Assembly (NCBI GenBank): GCA_005790265.1 | Contig: SXVE01000506.1 | Coordinates: 1-13,216 of the forward strand | Direction: 5' to 3' | DNA from: Acidobacteriota bacterium | GTDB lineage: Bacteria; Acidobacteriota; Blastocatellia; Pyrinomonadales; Pyrinomonadaceae | Length of the DNA stretch: 13,216 bases | Part shown: positions 5,200-12,699 of the stretch, in pieces | Numbering within the stretch: the stretch's first letter is position 1 | Layout: the number at the start of each line of letters is the position of its first letter | Position numbers and translations under genes: made by a program | The notes under the pieces: generated by a model | Database searches by the model: none | Told to the model about the DNA's origin: nothing | The model's input: the letters and a program-made list of their open reading frames with translations, nothing else

Positions 5200-6159
5200 G
5201 TGGTAAATTCAATTAGGGTCAACAATTTCCTCGCGCTTCCCAATCTTCCTCAACGGCATCTGCTTTGCGGGATAATATTTGTCTTGCTTTTTAATCTGAC
5301 GATTTTCGCGCAAACCCAAATATCAACGCCGGACAACAAAACATTAGTTATTGATGACGCGCCGGAAATGGAAGTTTTCGCGTTCGGCAAAACCGTAATC
5401 ATTAAATCACGGGCGAAAGGCGTTTTGGCGTTTGGCGGCGACGTGATCGTCGAAGGACGCGTCGAAGGCGATGTTGCGACAATCGGCGGTTCGATTGTGC
5501 AGAAGGAATCGTCAATGATCGGCGGCGACGTGATAATTTTCGGCGGAACTTATCAGCCGGAAAGCGCAAATCCGTTGCGCGGCGCAGGCAAAGAAACGAT
5601 TATGTACGCCGGTTACGAAGAAGAACTTCGCAGTCTGGCACAAAATCCGGAAAAACTTTTTTCGCCCGATTTATCGTTTTCATTTTTCGCTCAGCGCGTG
5701 CTTTCGATGTTGTTCTGGCTGATTCTCGCGCTGGCATTCAACACGATTGCGCCCGGCGCGGTCAGTCGCTCAATCGCCCGTTTGCAGCTTTCCACGCTCA
5801 AAATTTTCGCCATCGGCTCCACCGCATTCGTTTTAACAACAATTACAATCATCGCGAGTCTAAGCGTTTTGCCGAATTATTTAAGCGCGATTTTCGGTTT
5901 GATGGCGTTCGCCCTGCTGCTTTTGGCTTATGTTTTCGGTCGCGTTATTTTGCAGATGAGCCTCGGCAAAACATTGGTCAAACAATTCGTGGCGGAGAAA
6001 TACCAATCGGAAACGCTGGCTATTTTTCTCGGCGTTTTTATCTGGACGTTCGTGCTTTCCGTTCCGTATTTGTGGACGGTCGCGCTGCTCGCTCTTTTTG
6101 CTGCCGGCATCGGTTTAATCACTACCGCACTAACAACCACCGGCTGGCAAAAATTATAA
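5200..6159 (+). CDS. Membrane protein with bactofilin-like repeat segment
   Basis: This 319-residue protein starts with an atypical GTG at 5200, only 4 bases after the anti-sigma stop, which suggests translational coupling; no ATG precedes the hydrophobic leader. Residues 21-37 (LLCGIIFVLLFNLTIFA, then QTQ) look like a signal peptide. Residues about 57-118 form short repeated turns with GG-D-V-IV patterns (GVLAFGGDVIVEG, EGDVATIGGSIV, IGGDVIIFGG), as in polymer-forming bactofilin or other right-handed beta-solenoid folds. Four to five hydrophobic segments follow (about 167-187, 201-224, 228-251, 272-289, 291-312). The likely topology is a periplasmic solenoid domain on a multi-helix membrane anchor. 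I do not recognise a named family and give no function. Placement at the end of the sigma/anti-sigma operon suggests a role in envelope stress sensing or repair, which is inference. Confidence 0.7.
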   Translation: MVNSIRVNNFLALPNLPQRHLLCGIIFVLLFNLTIFAQTQISTPDNKTLVIDDAPEMEVFAFGKTVIIKSRAKGVLAFGGDVIVEGRVEGDVATIGGSIVQKESSMIGGDVIIFGGTYQPESANPLRGAGKETIMYAGYEEELRSLAQNPEKLFSPDLSFSFFAQRVLSMLFWLILALAFNTIAPGAVSRSIARLQLSTLKIFAIGSTAFVLTTITIIASLSVLPNYLSAIFGLMAFALLLLAYVFGRVILQMSLGKTLVKQFVAEKYQSETLAIFLGVFIWTFVLSVPYLWTVALLALFAAGIGLITTALTTTGWQKL

Positions 6160-6387
6160 CCCGCGCAACTTAGACAAAGCAGACGGCTTATACTCATTTC
6201 AGACAGCGAAAAACCAAACTCAAACGACGCGCACGAAACTCAGTCAACATTACCGCAAAGATTTACATTTCTTTACAATTTCATTAAAACCAATTCAAAG
6301 AAAAAAGCGTCTTAAACTGGATAAAAGGCAACTTTTAATACTCGGTTGCGTAATAAAATTCGGGAAAATATTCAAAATAAAAAAATA
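6160..6387 (+). other. Intergenic region before DUF5666 gene
   Basis: These 228 bases hold no credible gene and no clear terminator for the operon upstream. The second half is AT-rich. It holds a direct repeat TTTACA (6262-6267 and 6272-6277), each copy followed within one base by TTTC, with a period of 10 bases, as regulator sites often have. TTGCGT (6346-6351) and TATTCA (6369-6374), spaced 17 bases, could be a weak promoter for the next gene. All of this is suggestive only. Confidence 0.3.
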
Positions 6388-7641
6388 ATGCGTCAAAAAA
6401 TATTTTTATTATTATCTTTATCACTAATTTTTAGTTTGTTTTCAGCAATCTCGGCGCAAACGCCGGAAACCGGGGCGAAACCATCGGTCGCAACCGGCGA
6501 TGTTGCGGCGCTGGCGGCAAATAAAATCGTTTTGCAGACTAAAGACGGCGCCGTCGAAGTTTTGCTGTCGCCGAAAACCGAATACAAACGCGTCACGCCG
6601 GAAAATCCGGTTTTGAAGGCTGCCGTCGCCGCTAATTTAAGCGACATCGGCGTCGGCGACAAACTGGTTGTGACCGGGGTTTTTGCGGCTGACAAAAAAT
6701 CACTTCCGGCAAAATCGGTTTATTTGATGACAAAAGCCGACATCAGCCAGAAACAAACGAAAGAAAGCGAACAATGGCGCGAACGCGGCATCGCCGGTAA
6801 AGTAACGGCAATCAATCCGCAGACCAAACAAATCACGATTGAAGTGCGCGGCTTGGCAAATACCACAAGCGTTGTTGTAACGCCGAAAGAAACCGTGAAA
6901 TTTCGCCGCTACGCGCCCGGTTCGGTTAAATACAGCGAATCGGTAACAAGCTCGATTGCTGATATCAAAACAGGCGATATGATTCGCGCGCTCGGAGATA
7001 AGAGTGCGGACGGCACCGCTTTCGCCGCCGAAGAAGTTTTAACCGGCGCTTTCCAAACTGTTGCCGGTACAGTCAAAAGCGTTGATGCGGCAAAAGGCGA
7101 AGTCATCATCAGTGATTTTCAAACGAATAAGGATGTGACCGTCGCCGTCGGCAATTCAACAATGCTCAAAAAATTCCCTGAAGAAATGGCGCAGCGAATG
7201 GCGCAAATGCAGATGGGCGGCGGACGACCGGGCGGACAGCCGGGAACAGCCGGACAAAACGGTCAAGGCGGACAACCGGGCGGAATGCGACCGCCGCAAG
7301 CTGATGGTTCCGCGCAGCCGCCGCGCGGCGAAAACGGGCAGCAAGGTCAAGGTCGCGGCGGATTTGGCGGCGGAATGCGCGGAGGACAAGGCGGCATTGA
7401 TGATATGCTCGAACGCTTTCCGACCATTGCTGTCAGCGATTTAAAAGCGGGCGATGCGATTGCAGTTTCCAGCACAAAATCTCCAAACACCGACCGCGTC
7501 ACCGCGATCAAACTTTTGGCAGGCGTCGAGCCGTTTTTGAGAGCGGCGCAGGCGACCGGCGGAAACAACCGGCAGCGCGGCGGACAAGGCGGGCAGGGCA
7601 GTTTTTCAATTCCCGGACTCGACGGCGCTGATTTTCCTTAA
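6388..7641 (+). CDS. Exported DUF5666-repeat protein with Gly/Gln-rich insert
   Basis: This is a 417-residue protein. Residues 1-20 are a signal peptide (IFLLLSLSLIFSLFSAISA, then QTP). Three DUF5666-like beta-rich units follow: about 28-120 (GDVAALAANKIVLQTKDG, then DIGVGDKLVVTGVF), 130-220 (GIAGKVTAINPQTKQITIEV, DIKTGDMIRALG) and 228-270 with its end displaced (VAGTVKSVDAAKGEVIIS). The third unit is split by a Gly/Gln/Pro-rich stretch at about 276-336 (GGGRPGGQPG, GRGGFGGGMRGGQGG) and resumes at 345 with VSDLKAGDAIAVSS. A second Gly/Gln run lies near 391-405. The function of DUF5666 is unknown; these are OB-like small barrels seen in exported proteins. ATG 6388 was chosen because it begins the signal peptide; a TTG at 6346 would add a polar extension. 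No SD is visible. A strong terminator follows, so this is probably a single-gene unit. Confidence 0.8.
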   Translation: MRQKIFLLLSLSLIFSLFSAISAQTPETGAKPSVATGDVAALAANKIVLQTKDGAVEVLLSPKTEYKRVTPENPVLKAAVAANLSDIGVGDKLVVTGVFAADKKSLPAKSVYLMTKADISQKQTKESEQWRERGIAGKVTAINPQTKQITIEVRGLANTTSVVVTPKETVKFRRYAPGSVKYSESVTSSIADIKTGDMIRALGDKSADGTAFAAEEVLTGAFQTVAGTVKSVDAAKGEVIISDFQTNKDVTVAVGNSTMLKKFPEEMAQRMAQMQMGGGRPGGQPGTAGQNGQGGQPGGMRPPQADGSAQPPRGENGQQGQGRGGFGGGMRGGQGGIDDMLERFPTIAVSDLKAGDAIAVSSTKSPNTDRVTAIKLLAGVEPFLRAAQATGGNNRQRGGQGGQGSFSIPGLDGADFP

Positions 7642-7657
7642 ACCTTAATATTTATTA

Positions 7658-7701
7658 CCGGAACGCGTGAACGAGATTAATTTCACGCGTTTCGGCTTTT
7701 T
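7658..7701 (+). terminator. Intrinsic terminator after DUF5666 gene
   Basis: The 14-base stem CCGGAACGCGTGAA (7658-7671) pairs with 7682-7695, with one G-T type pair, across a 10-base loop. It is followed by CTTTTT. It lies 16 bases after the stop codon. Confidence 0.88.
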
Positions 7702-7738
7702 ATCATACTTTTATTTTTATTATAAATAGCGGAGTGCA

Positions 7739-10700
7739 ATGAAATACTTTAGATCATTTTTTATTCTCGGAATAATAAGTTTGTTTATTAATTCGACAAT
7801 TTACGCGCAGCAAGCGGGAAGAGTAACCGGGCAGGTTACCGACGGCAACGGCGCGGTGATTGTCGGAGCAACCGTGACTGCCGTTGACGCGGCGGGGAAA
7901 GAAAAAACAGCGACCAGCGACCAGCGCGGCGAATTTTCGATCAACGGACTAGCGCCCGGAACTTATACGGTTCGCATTGTCGCGCAGAATTTCGCATTTT
8001 TTGAAAATCCGGAAGTTGAAGTCAAAGCGAATGACCCGGCAGTAGTCAGTGCTGTTTTGACCGTCGAAGGCGTCGAAGCGCAAGTGGAAGTTTCCGGCGC
8101 GAATGAAGTTTCGACCGATCCAAACAGCAGCGCCGGAGCGACGGTTCTCAGCGAATCTGATTTGCAGGCGCTGCCCGACGATCCGGACGAGCTCGAAGCC
8201 GCTTTGCAGGCGCTTGCCGGACCTTCAGCCGGACCGAACGGCGGACAAATCTACATTGACGGTTTTACCGGCGGACGACTTCCGCCAAAAGAATCAATTC
8301 GCGAAATACGGCTCAACCAAAATCCTTTTTCAGCCGAATACGATCGTCTCGGTTTTGGACGAATCGAAATTTTGACCAAACCGGGAACCGACAAATTTCG
8401 CGGTCAGGCTTTTTTGAATTTCGGCGATTATCGTTTGAATTCGCGCAATCCTTTTGCCGCCAATCGCGCGCCGAGTCAGCGCCGCTTTTACGGCGGAAGC
8501 GTTTCCGGTCCGATTCAGAAAGGCAAATCGTCGTTCTTTTTCGATATCAGCAACCGCGAAGAAGACAGCAATGCGGTCGTCAACGCTCTGATCATTGATC
8601 CGAGCTTTAATTTCGCGCCGTTTAATCAGGAATTTCAGGTTCCGAATCGCCGTTTCTCCGTCAGCCCGCGTCTTGATTATCAAATCAACGAAAACAACAC
8701 GCTCGTTGTTCGCTACGGATTCACGCGCGCGACCGTCGAAAATCAGGGAATTAACGATACTTCTTTGCCGACCCGCGCTTATCAAACCGAAAACACTGAG
8801 CACGAATTTCGTTTGACGGAAACGATGATTGTCAATCCGAAAACGATCAACGAAACGCGCTTCCAGTACGAATTTGAAAATCGCGAACAGCTCGGCGACA
8901 ACTCTATTCCAACGATCAGCGTGCCGAATGCGTTTGTCGGCGGCGGCGCGCAAATCGGTTTGAGTTTTAACCGTTCCAACAGCTGGGAACTGCAAAACTA
9001 CACGACCACTTCTTTCGGTGCCAACTCGCAGCACGCGGTAAAATTTGGCGTACGTCTACGCGGAATCACGCTTAAAGATCGTTCGGAAAACAATTTCGGC
9101 GGCACGTTTACATTCGCGGGTGCGCCGGAAGTCAGACGGAATACCACCTGCGATCCTCAAACCGATGCGACGTGTATTATTACGGCGGCTGTCACGCCGC
9201 TTGAACAATACCGGCAAAATCTGCTCGGAAATACCGACCCGCGATTTAATCCGACACAATTTTCCTTGTCTTCCGGCGAACCGTTGGCGGACATTTCGCA
9301 AACTGATGTCGGTTTGTTTATAACTGACGATTGGCGCGTTAGTCCGGCTTTGACATTGAGCGCGGGATTGCGTTATGAAAATCAAACGAATATCAGCGAC
9401 AATTCAAACTTCGCTCCGCGTCTTTCGATTGCCTGGTCGCCCGGCGCAGGCGGCGCGCGCGCTCCGAAAACGGTTTTCCGCGGCGGCATCGGCGTTTTTT
9501 ACGAAAGATTCAGCGAGAATTTGAGTTTGCAGGCGATTCGGTTCAACGGTTCCAATCAATTCAATTACATCGTTAACTCAAACGATCCGAATCCGGTTTT
9601 TCGACAAGCGGCACAGACGCTTTTGGATCAGCCGATCTTTTCACTGAACGGAGTAACCAACGTTCCGACAACGGCGCAAATCAGAAATCTTCTGCCGTCG
9701 TCGAGCACAGTGCGCACGATTTCTGAAGATTTGCAGTCACCGTACACAATTCAAACGGCGCTTGGCGTTGAACGACAGTTACCGGCGCGAACTACTTTAT
9801 CGGTTTTTTACATCGGTTTGAGAACGCAGCATTTATTGAGAGCGCGAAATATCAACGCTCCAATCTGTCCATTGCAATCAAACTGTAACAATGCGCCGCG
9901 TCCGGACAGCACGCAAGGCGCAATTTACCAATACGAATCGAGCGGAACATTAAATCAGCACCAAATGATCGTTAATTTTCGCACGATTTTAAGCCAAAAT
10001 TTCAGCGTTTTTGGTAATTATCGGCTCGGCTACGCTAAAAGCGACACGGACGGAACGGGAAGTTTTCCGGCTTACAACTACGATTTATCGGGCGAGTACG
10101 GCAGATCGTCGTTTGATACCCGACATAATTTGTTTGTCGGCGGCAATTTCACGGCACCGTGGGGAATCTCGCTGAGTCCGTTTGTCATCGCCAATTCGGG
10201 AAGACCGTTTAATATCACTCGTGGCTTCGACACTAACGGCGACACGCTTTTCACCGAAAGACCGACATACGGAGAATTGAGTACAAGATGCTCTTTATTA
10301 GCGCTAACCAATTCTTTTTGCGACATTGCCGGTAACGATCCGAACGCGATTATTCCGCGCAACTACGGAGTCAGCCCGTCATACTTTGCGGTAAATATGC
10401 GAGTTGCCAAAAACTTTGGCTTCGGCAGTTCCGGTGAAAGAACTGCTCAAACCGATACGCAAACCGGTGGCGGAAGAGGCGCAGGCGGCGGTGGCGGAAT
10501 TCCCGGCGGCGGCGGACCGGGCGGAAGAGGCGGCGGCGGCGGCGGTCGCGGCGGATTTGGCGGCGGCGGTTTCGGCGGCGGTGGCGGAAGCGAAAGAAAG
10601 CCTTATAACCTTAACGTCGGTGTTCAATTTACCAATTTATTTAACAACGTAAATTTCGGCACGCCGGTCGGAAACTTGAGTTCGAGCCGATTCGGTCAGT

Positions 10701-10789
10701 CAACTTCGACGGCTGGCGGTTTCGGTTTCGGCGGCGGCGGCGGCGCGGCGAATCGCCGAATCGAATTGCAGATGAGATTCAGTTTCTAA
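7739..10789 (+). CDS. Oar-like TonB-dependent outer-membrane receptor with Gly-rich loop
   Basis: This 1016-residue protein is a large outer-membrane barrel of the acidobacterial TonB-dependent type. The signal peptide ends at about residue 23 (TIYA, then QQAG). A carboxypeptidase-regulatory-like beta-sandwich spans about 28-115: GRVTGQVTDGNGAVIVGATV, DQRGEFSINGLAPGTYTV. A plug-like region runs from about 130 to 225 (GQIYIDGFTGGRLPPKESI, SAEYDRLGFGRIEILTKPGT). The barrel then continues to the C-terminus, which ends in RRIELQMRFSF, with the terminal Phe usual for BAM-assembled barrels. Three close Cys pairs (471/479, 710/716, 851/861) fall in likely loops. Residues about 910-951 are almost pure Gly with Arg, Pro and Phe. 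The substrate is unknown; it could be an oligosaccharide, peptide or siderophore. No TonB box could be assigned. ATG 7739 has GGAG (7731-7734) upstream. Terminators bracket the gene, so it is probably transcribed alone. Confidence 0.9.
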   Translation: MKYFRSFFILGIISLFINSTIYAQQAGRVTGQVTDGNGAVIVGATVTAVDAAGKEKTATSDQRGEFSINGLAPGTYTVRIVAQNFAFFENPEVEVKANDPAVVSAVLTVEGVEAQVEVSGANEVSTDPNSSAGATVLSESDLQALPDDPDELEAALQALAGPSAGPNGGQIYIDGFTGGRLPPKESIREIRLNQNPFSAEYDRLGFGRIEILTKPGTDKFRGQAFLNFGDYRLNSRNPFAANRAPSQRRFYGGSVSGPIQKGKSSFFFDISNREEDSNAVVNALIIDPSFNFAPFNQEFQVPNRRFSVSPRLDYQINENNTLVVRYGFTRATVENQGINDTSLPTRAYQTENTEHEFRLTETMIVNPKTINETRFQYEFENREQLGDNSIPTISVPNAFVGGGAQIGLSFNRSNSWELQNYTTTSFGANSQHAVKFGVRLRGITLKDRSENNFGGTFTFAGAPEVRRNTTCDPQTDATCIITAAVTPLEQYRQNLLGNTDPRFNPTQFSLSSGEPLADISQTDVGLFITDDWRVSPALTLSAGLRYENQTNISDNSNFAPRLSIAWSPGAGGARAPKTVFRGGIGVFYERFSENLSLQAIRFNGSNQFNYIVNSNDPNPVFRQAAQTLLDQPIFSLNGVTNVPTTAQIRNLLPSSSTVRTISEDLQSPYTIQTALGVERQLPARTTLSVFYIGLRTQHLLRARNINAPICPLQSNCNNAPRPDSTQGAIYQYESSGTLNQHQMIVNFRTILSQNFSVFGNYRLGYAKSDTDGTGSFPAYNYDLSGEYGRSSFDTRHNLFVGGNFTAPWGISLSPFVIANSGRPFNITRGFDTNGDTLFTERPTYGELSTRCSLLALTNSFCDIAGNDPNAIIPRNYGVSPSYFAVNMRVAKNFGFGSSGERTAQTDTQTGGGRGAGGGGGIPGGGGPGGRGGGGGGRGGFGGGGFGGGGGSERKPYNLNVGVQFTNLFNNVNFGTPVGNLSSSRFGQSTSTAGGFGFGGGGGAANRRIELQMRFSF

Positions 10790-10808
10790 TTGCCGTCGGC
10801 AATTTGCA

Positions 10809-10846
10809 AAAAAGGGATAAAAGCTATTTGGCTTTTGTCCCTTTTT
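10809..10846 (+). terminator. Intrinsic terminator after TonB-dependent receptor
   Basis: The stem AAAAAGGGATAAAAGC (10809-10824) pairs with 10831-10846, with one T-G type pair, across a 6-base loop. The right arm itself ends in TTTTT. The A-run on the left side allows some function on the other strand. A small separate hairpin, AATTGCC / GGCAATT (10788-10804), overlaps the receptor stop codon just before it. Confidence 0.88.
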
Positions 10847-10896
10847 AGTTTGTTTGTAATCTTTTATCGGATAATATTGAGGTGAGAGAAAAATAT

Positions 10897-11634
10897 ATGA
10901 AAATTTTAATCCTGACAATAATGCTGTGCAGCGTATCTTTAAGTATTTCAGCGCAAAAACAAACTGCGCCGGAAACGAAGGCTAAAATTGCAGTTGCCGA
11001 CAATCCGGTTAATTTGGCTAAATCGGCGTTTGAAGCACACGGCGGAAAGAAATTGAAGGAGCTGAAAACATTAACAGTACGCGGCTCGGTTGATATTACT
11101 ACCTCAACCATCACGCAGGCGATTCCAGCGACATTTGCAACCGTTTTTGCGGGCGAAAAATATATTTTTGAACTTAACAATCCTTTTCAGCCGGTCAAGC
11201 AAGTTTTTGACGGTACCGAAACGCTTTCCAATATTCGCGGAGGATTCACTCTGCCGCCGCTGACAAAGTTTGGTTTTCCGCTTTTATCGAAATATGATGA
11301 AAACGGATTTAAAGTTTCAGCGCTGACGGCGAGTGATAGCCGTAAAAAAGGATTCCGTATCGAAATGTCGAACGGCGAATTTACTGATTTTTACTTGGAC
11401 GAGAAAACAAAACAAGTCAAAGGTTATAAGTCCGGTTTTCAAATTGACGGGAGAAATATTACGACTTCGGTAGAGATTGATAAATTCAGATTGGTTGACG
11501 GCGTGTTGATTCCCGAACGATACGCGCAGCGTTTTGATCTGGGTCAAATGACTGTTTACGCTGATTTCAAAGCTAAAGAAATTATTGTTAATTCGCCAAT
11601 TTCTGATGACAAATTTGTTCTCGAAAATAAATAG
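10897..11634 (+). CDS. LolA/LolB-like exported periplasmic protein
   Basis: This 245-residue protein has a signal peptide at residues 1-19 (LILTIMLCSVSLSISA, then QKQ). Cys11 is not in a proper lipobox, so it is probably soluble in the periplasm. The mature part has the pattern of an outer-membrane lipoprotein-sorting (LolA/LolB) fold: a helix with AKSAFEAHGGKKLKELKTL, followed by antiparallel strands (TVRGSVDITT, GEKYIFELNN, PVKQVFDGTETLSN, GFRIEMSNGEFTDFYLDEKTKQV, TVYADFKAKEIIVNSPISDDKF). Acidobacteria carry many such paralogues; a specific cargo cannot be named. ATG 10897 has GAGGTGAG (10879-10886) upstream; GTG 10882 overlaps this SD and is less likely. GATAAT (10870-10875) may be a -10 box, without a convincing -35. 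It lies between two terminators, so it is probably monocistronic. It may help traffic or fold envelope components, which is inference. Confidence 0.72.
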   Translation: MKILILTIMLCSVSLSISAQKQTAPETKAKIAVADNPVNLAKSAFEAHGGKKLKELKTLTVRGSVDITTSTITQAIPATFATVFAGEKYIFELNNPFQPVKQVFDGTETLSNIRGGFTLPPLTKFGFPLLSKYDENGFKVSALTASDSRKKGFRIEMSNGEFTDFYLDEKTKQVKGYKSGFQIDGRNITTSVEIDKFRLVDGVLIPERYAQRFDLGQMTVYADFKAKEIIVNSPISDDKFVLENK

Positions 11635-11645
11635 CCGCTCAACGC

Positions 11646-11685
11646 AAAAATAAAAAAGCGGCAAATACGCCGCTTTTTTATTTTT
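11646..11685. terminator. Bidirectional terminator between convergent genes
   Basis: A perfect 17-base stem (11646-11662 with 11669-11685) has a GCGGC core flanked by A-runs on the left and T-runs on the right, with a 6-base loop. It gives a T-tract on both strands, so it can end the LolA-like gene on + and the epimerase on -. Its last two bases overlap the epimerase stop codon (11684-11686). Confidence 0.92.
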
Positions 11686-12640
11686 ATTGAGCAAATCTGC
11701 TGGTTTTCCACCAATCAATCGTTTTCCTTAAACCTTCTTCGAGTCCGACCAGTTTTTCGTAGCCGAGCCATTCGACGGCGCGTTCATTGGAACATTGCGA
11801 ATGTTTGACATCGCCTTTGCGCGCATCTTGATATTCAGCTTTGATATTCGGTTTATTGGTGATTGTTTTTAACACTTCAAGCAATTCGTTAAGCGAAATT
11901 CTCTCGCCGTTTGCTGCGTTGATGACCTTACCGATTCCTTCTTTAGTTTGTGCCGCCTTGATGTTTGCGTCAACTACATTGGCGATAAACGTGAAATCCC
12001 GCGACTGTTCGCCGTCGCCGTAAATCGTCGGATTTTCATTTTTCATCAGCGCATCAATAAATTTAGAAATAACGCCGGAATACATCGAAGATGGATTCTG
12101 GCGCGGACCGAATACGTTAAAATATCGTAAGCAAATCGTTTCTAAACCGTAAACGTCATTAAAAACCTGACAGTAATATTCGCCCATCAATTTCGCCGCG
12201 GCATAAGGAGAAAGCGGTTCGGGACGCATCGTTTCAATTTTTGGCAAAGTTAACTGATCGCCGTATGCCGAACTTGAAGCCGCGTAAATCAATCGCTTGA
12301 CGCCTGCGTCTTTGGCTTTCAACAAAACGTTTAACGTTCCGTTGACGCAAGCTTGATGCGTCTCCAAGGGATTTTCCACAGATCGCGGAACGCTCGGCAG
12401 AGCCGCTTCGTGAAAAATAATGTCAACCTTCTGAACGGCATCTTTGAGAATAGAATCGTTATTGATATCGCCTTCGATAAATTCAAAATCGCCGTTAATT
12501 TCATTTAAATTTTCCTGAAAACCGGTGACAAAATTATCGAGAATCTTTACTTTGGCGCCTTGTTTAATTAATTCGTCCGCCAGATTGGAGCCGATAAAAC
12601 CGGCTCCTCCCGTAACTAACACTGTTGTATTTAATGACAT
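11684..12640 (-). CDS. NAD-dependent nucleotide-sugar epimerase, WbpP/UDP-GlcNAc 4-epimerase type
   Basis: This 318-residue extended short-chain dehydrogenase is of normal length. Gly11-x-x-Gly14-x-x-Gly17 (TGGAGFIGSN) binds NAD, and Asp58 (EGDIND-type) sits near the cofactor. The catalytic set is Ser122-Ser124 (AASSSAYGD) with Tyr146-x3-Lys150 (SPYAAAK). The stretches ALPSVPRSVENP, LRYFNVFGPRQNP and YGDGEQSRDFTFI match WbpP/TviC-like UDP-N-acetylhexosamine 4-epimerases. UDP-glucose or UDP-glucuronate epimerases are close alternatives, and the substrate cannot be fixed by eye. The product would feed surface polysaccharide or O-antigen synthesis in the cytoplasm. No SD is seen before ATG 12640; the next ATG lies far inside, so the start is secure. 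UDP-glucose dehydrogenase lies 59 bases upstream on the same strand, separated by a terminator hairpin. Confidence 0.9.
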   Translation of the reverse strand: MSLNTTVLVTGGAGFIGSNLADELIKQGAKVKILDNFVTGFQENLNEINGDFEFIEGDINNDSILKDAVQKVDIIFHEAALPSVPRSVENPLETHQACVNGTLNVLLKAKDAGVKRLIYAASSSAYGDQLTLPKIETMRPEPLSPYAAAKLMGEYYCQVFNDVYGLETICLRYFNVFGPRQNPSSMYSGVISKFIDALMKNENPTIYGDGEQSRDFTFIANVVDANIKAAQTKEGIGKVINAANGERISLNELLEVLKTITNKPNIKAEYQDARKGDVKHSQCSNERAVEWLGYEKLVGLEEGLRKTIDWWKTSRFAQ

Positions 12641-12651
12641 AAACGATTAAA

Positions 12652-12684
12652 AAAATAAAGTGTGAATGTTTCACACTTTATTTT
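12652..12684 (-). terminator. Terminator after UDP-glucose dehydrogenase gene
   Basis: A perfect 15-base stem (12652-12666 with 12670-12684, core GTGTGAA/TTCACAC) has a 3-base loop. Read on the minus strand it is followed by a T-run (complement of 12651-12657). It lies between the dehydrogenase stop and the epimerase start, so the epimerase needs read-through or its own promoter; none was clear in the 59-base gap. The hairpin is symmetric enough to work on both strands. Confidence 0.8.
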
Positions 12685-12699
12685 AATTGTTAACAAAAT

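Noticed and set aside
8330..9034. A 234-codon open frame on the minus strand inside the TonB-dependent receptor gene
   Set aside because: It is antisense to a well-supported receptor, Arg/Phe/Ile-rich without family motifs, and is explained by the codon bias of the real gene.
10404..10652. Ala-rich open frame overlapping the Gly-rich part of the receptor
   Set aside because: GGC repeats read one base out of frame give Ala/Ala-rich chains; no start signal or independent support.
10850..10875. Promoter of the LolA-like gene (TTGTTT with GATAAT)
   Set aside because: The spacing is 14 bases and the -35 box is poor; it is noted only in the gene entry.
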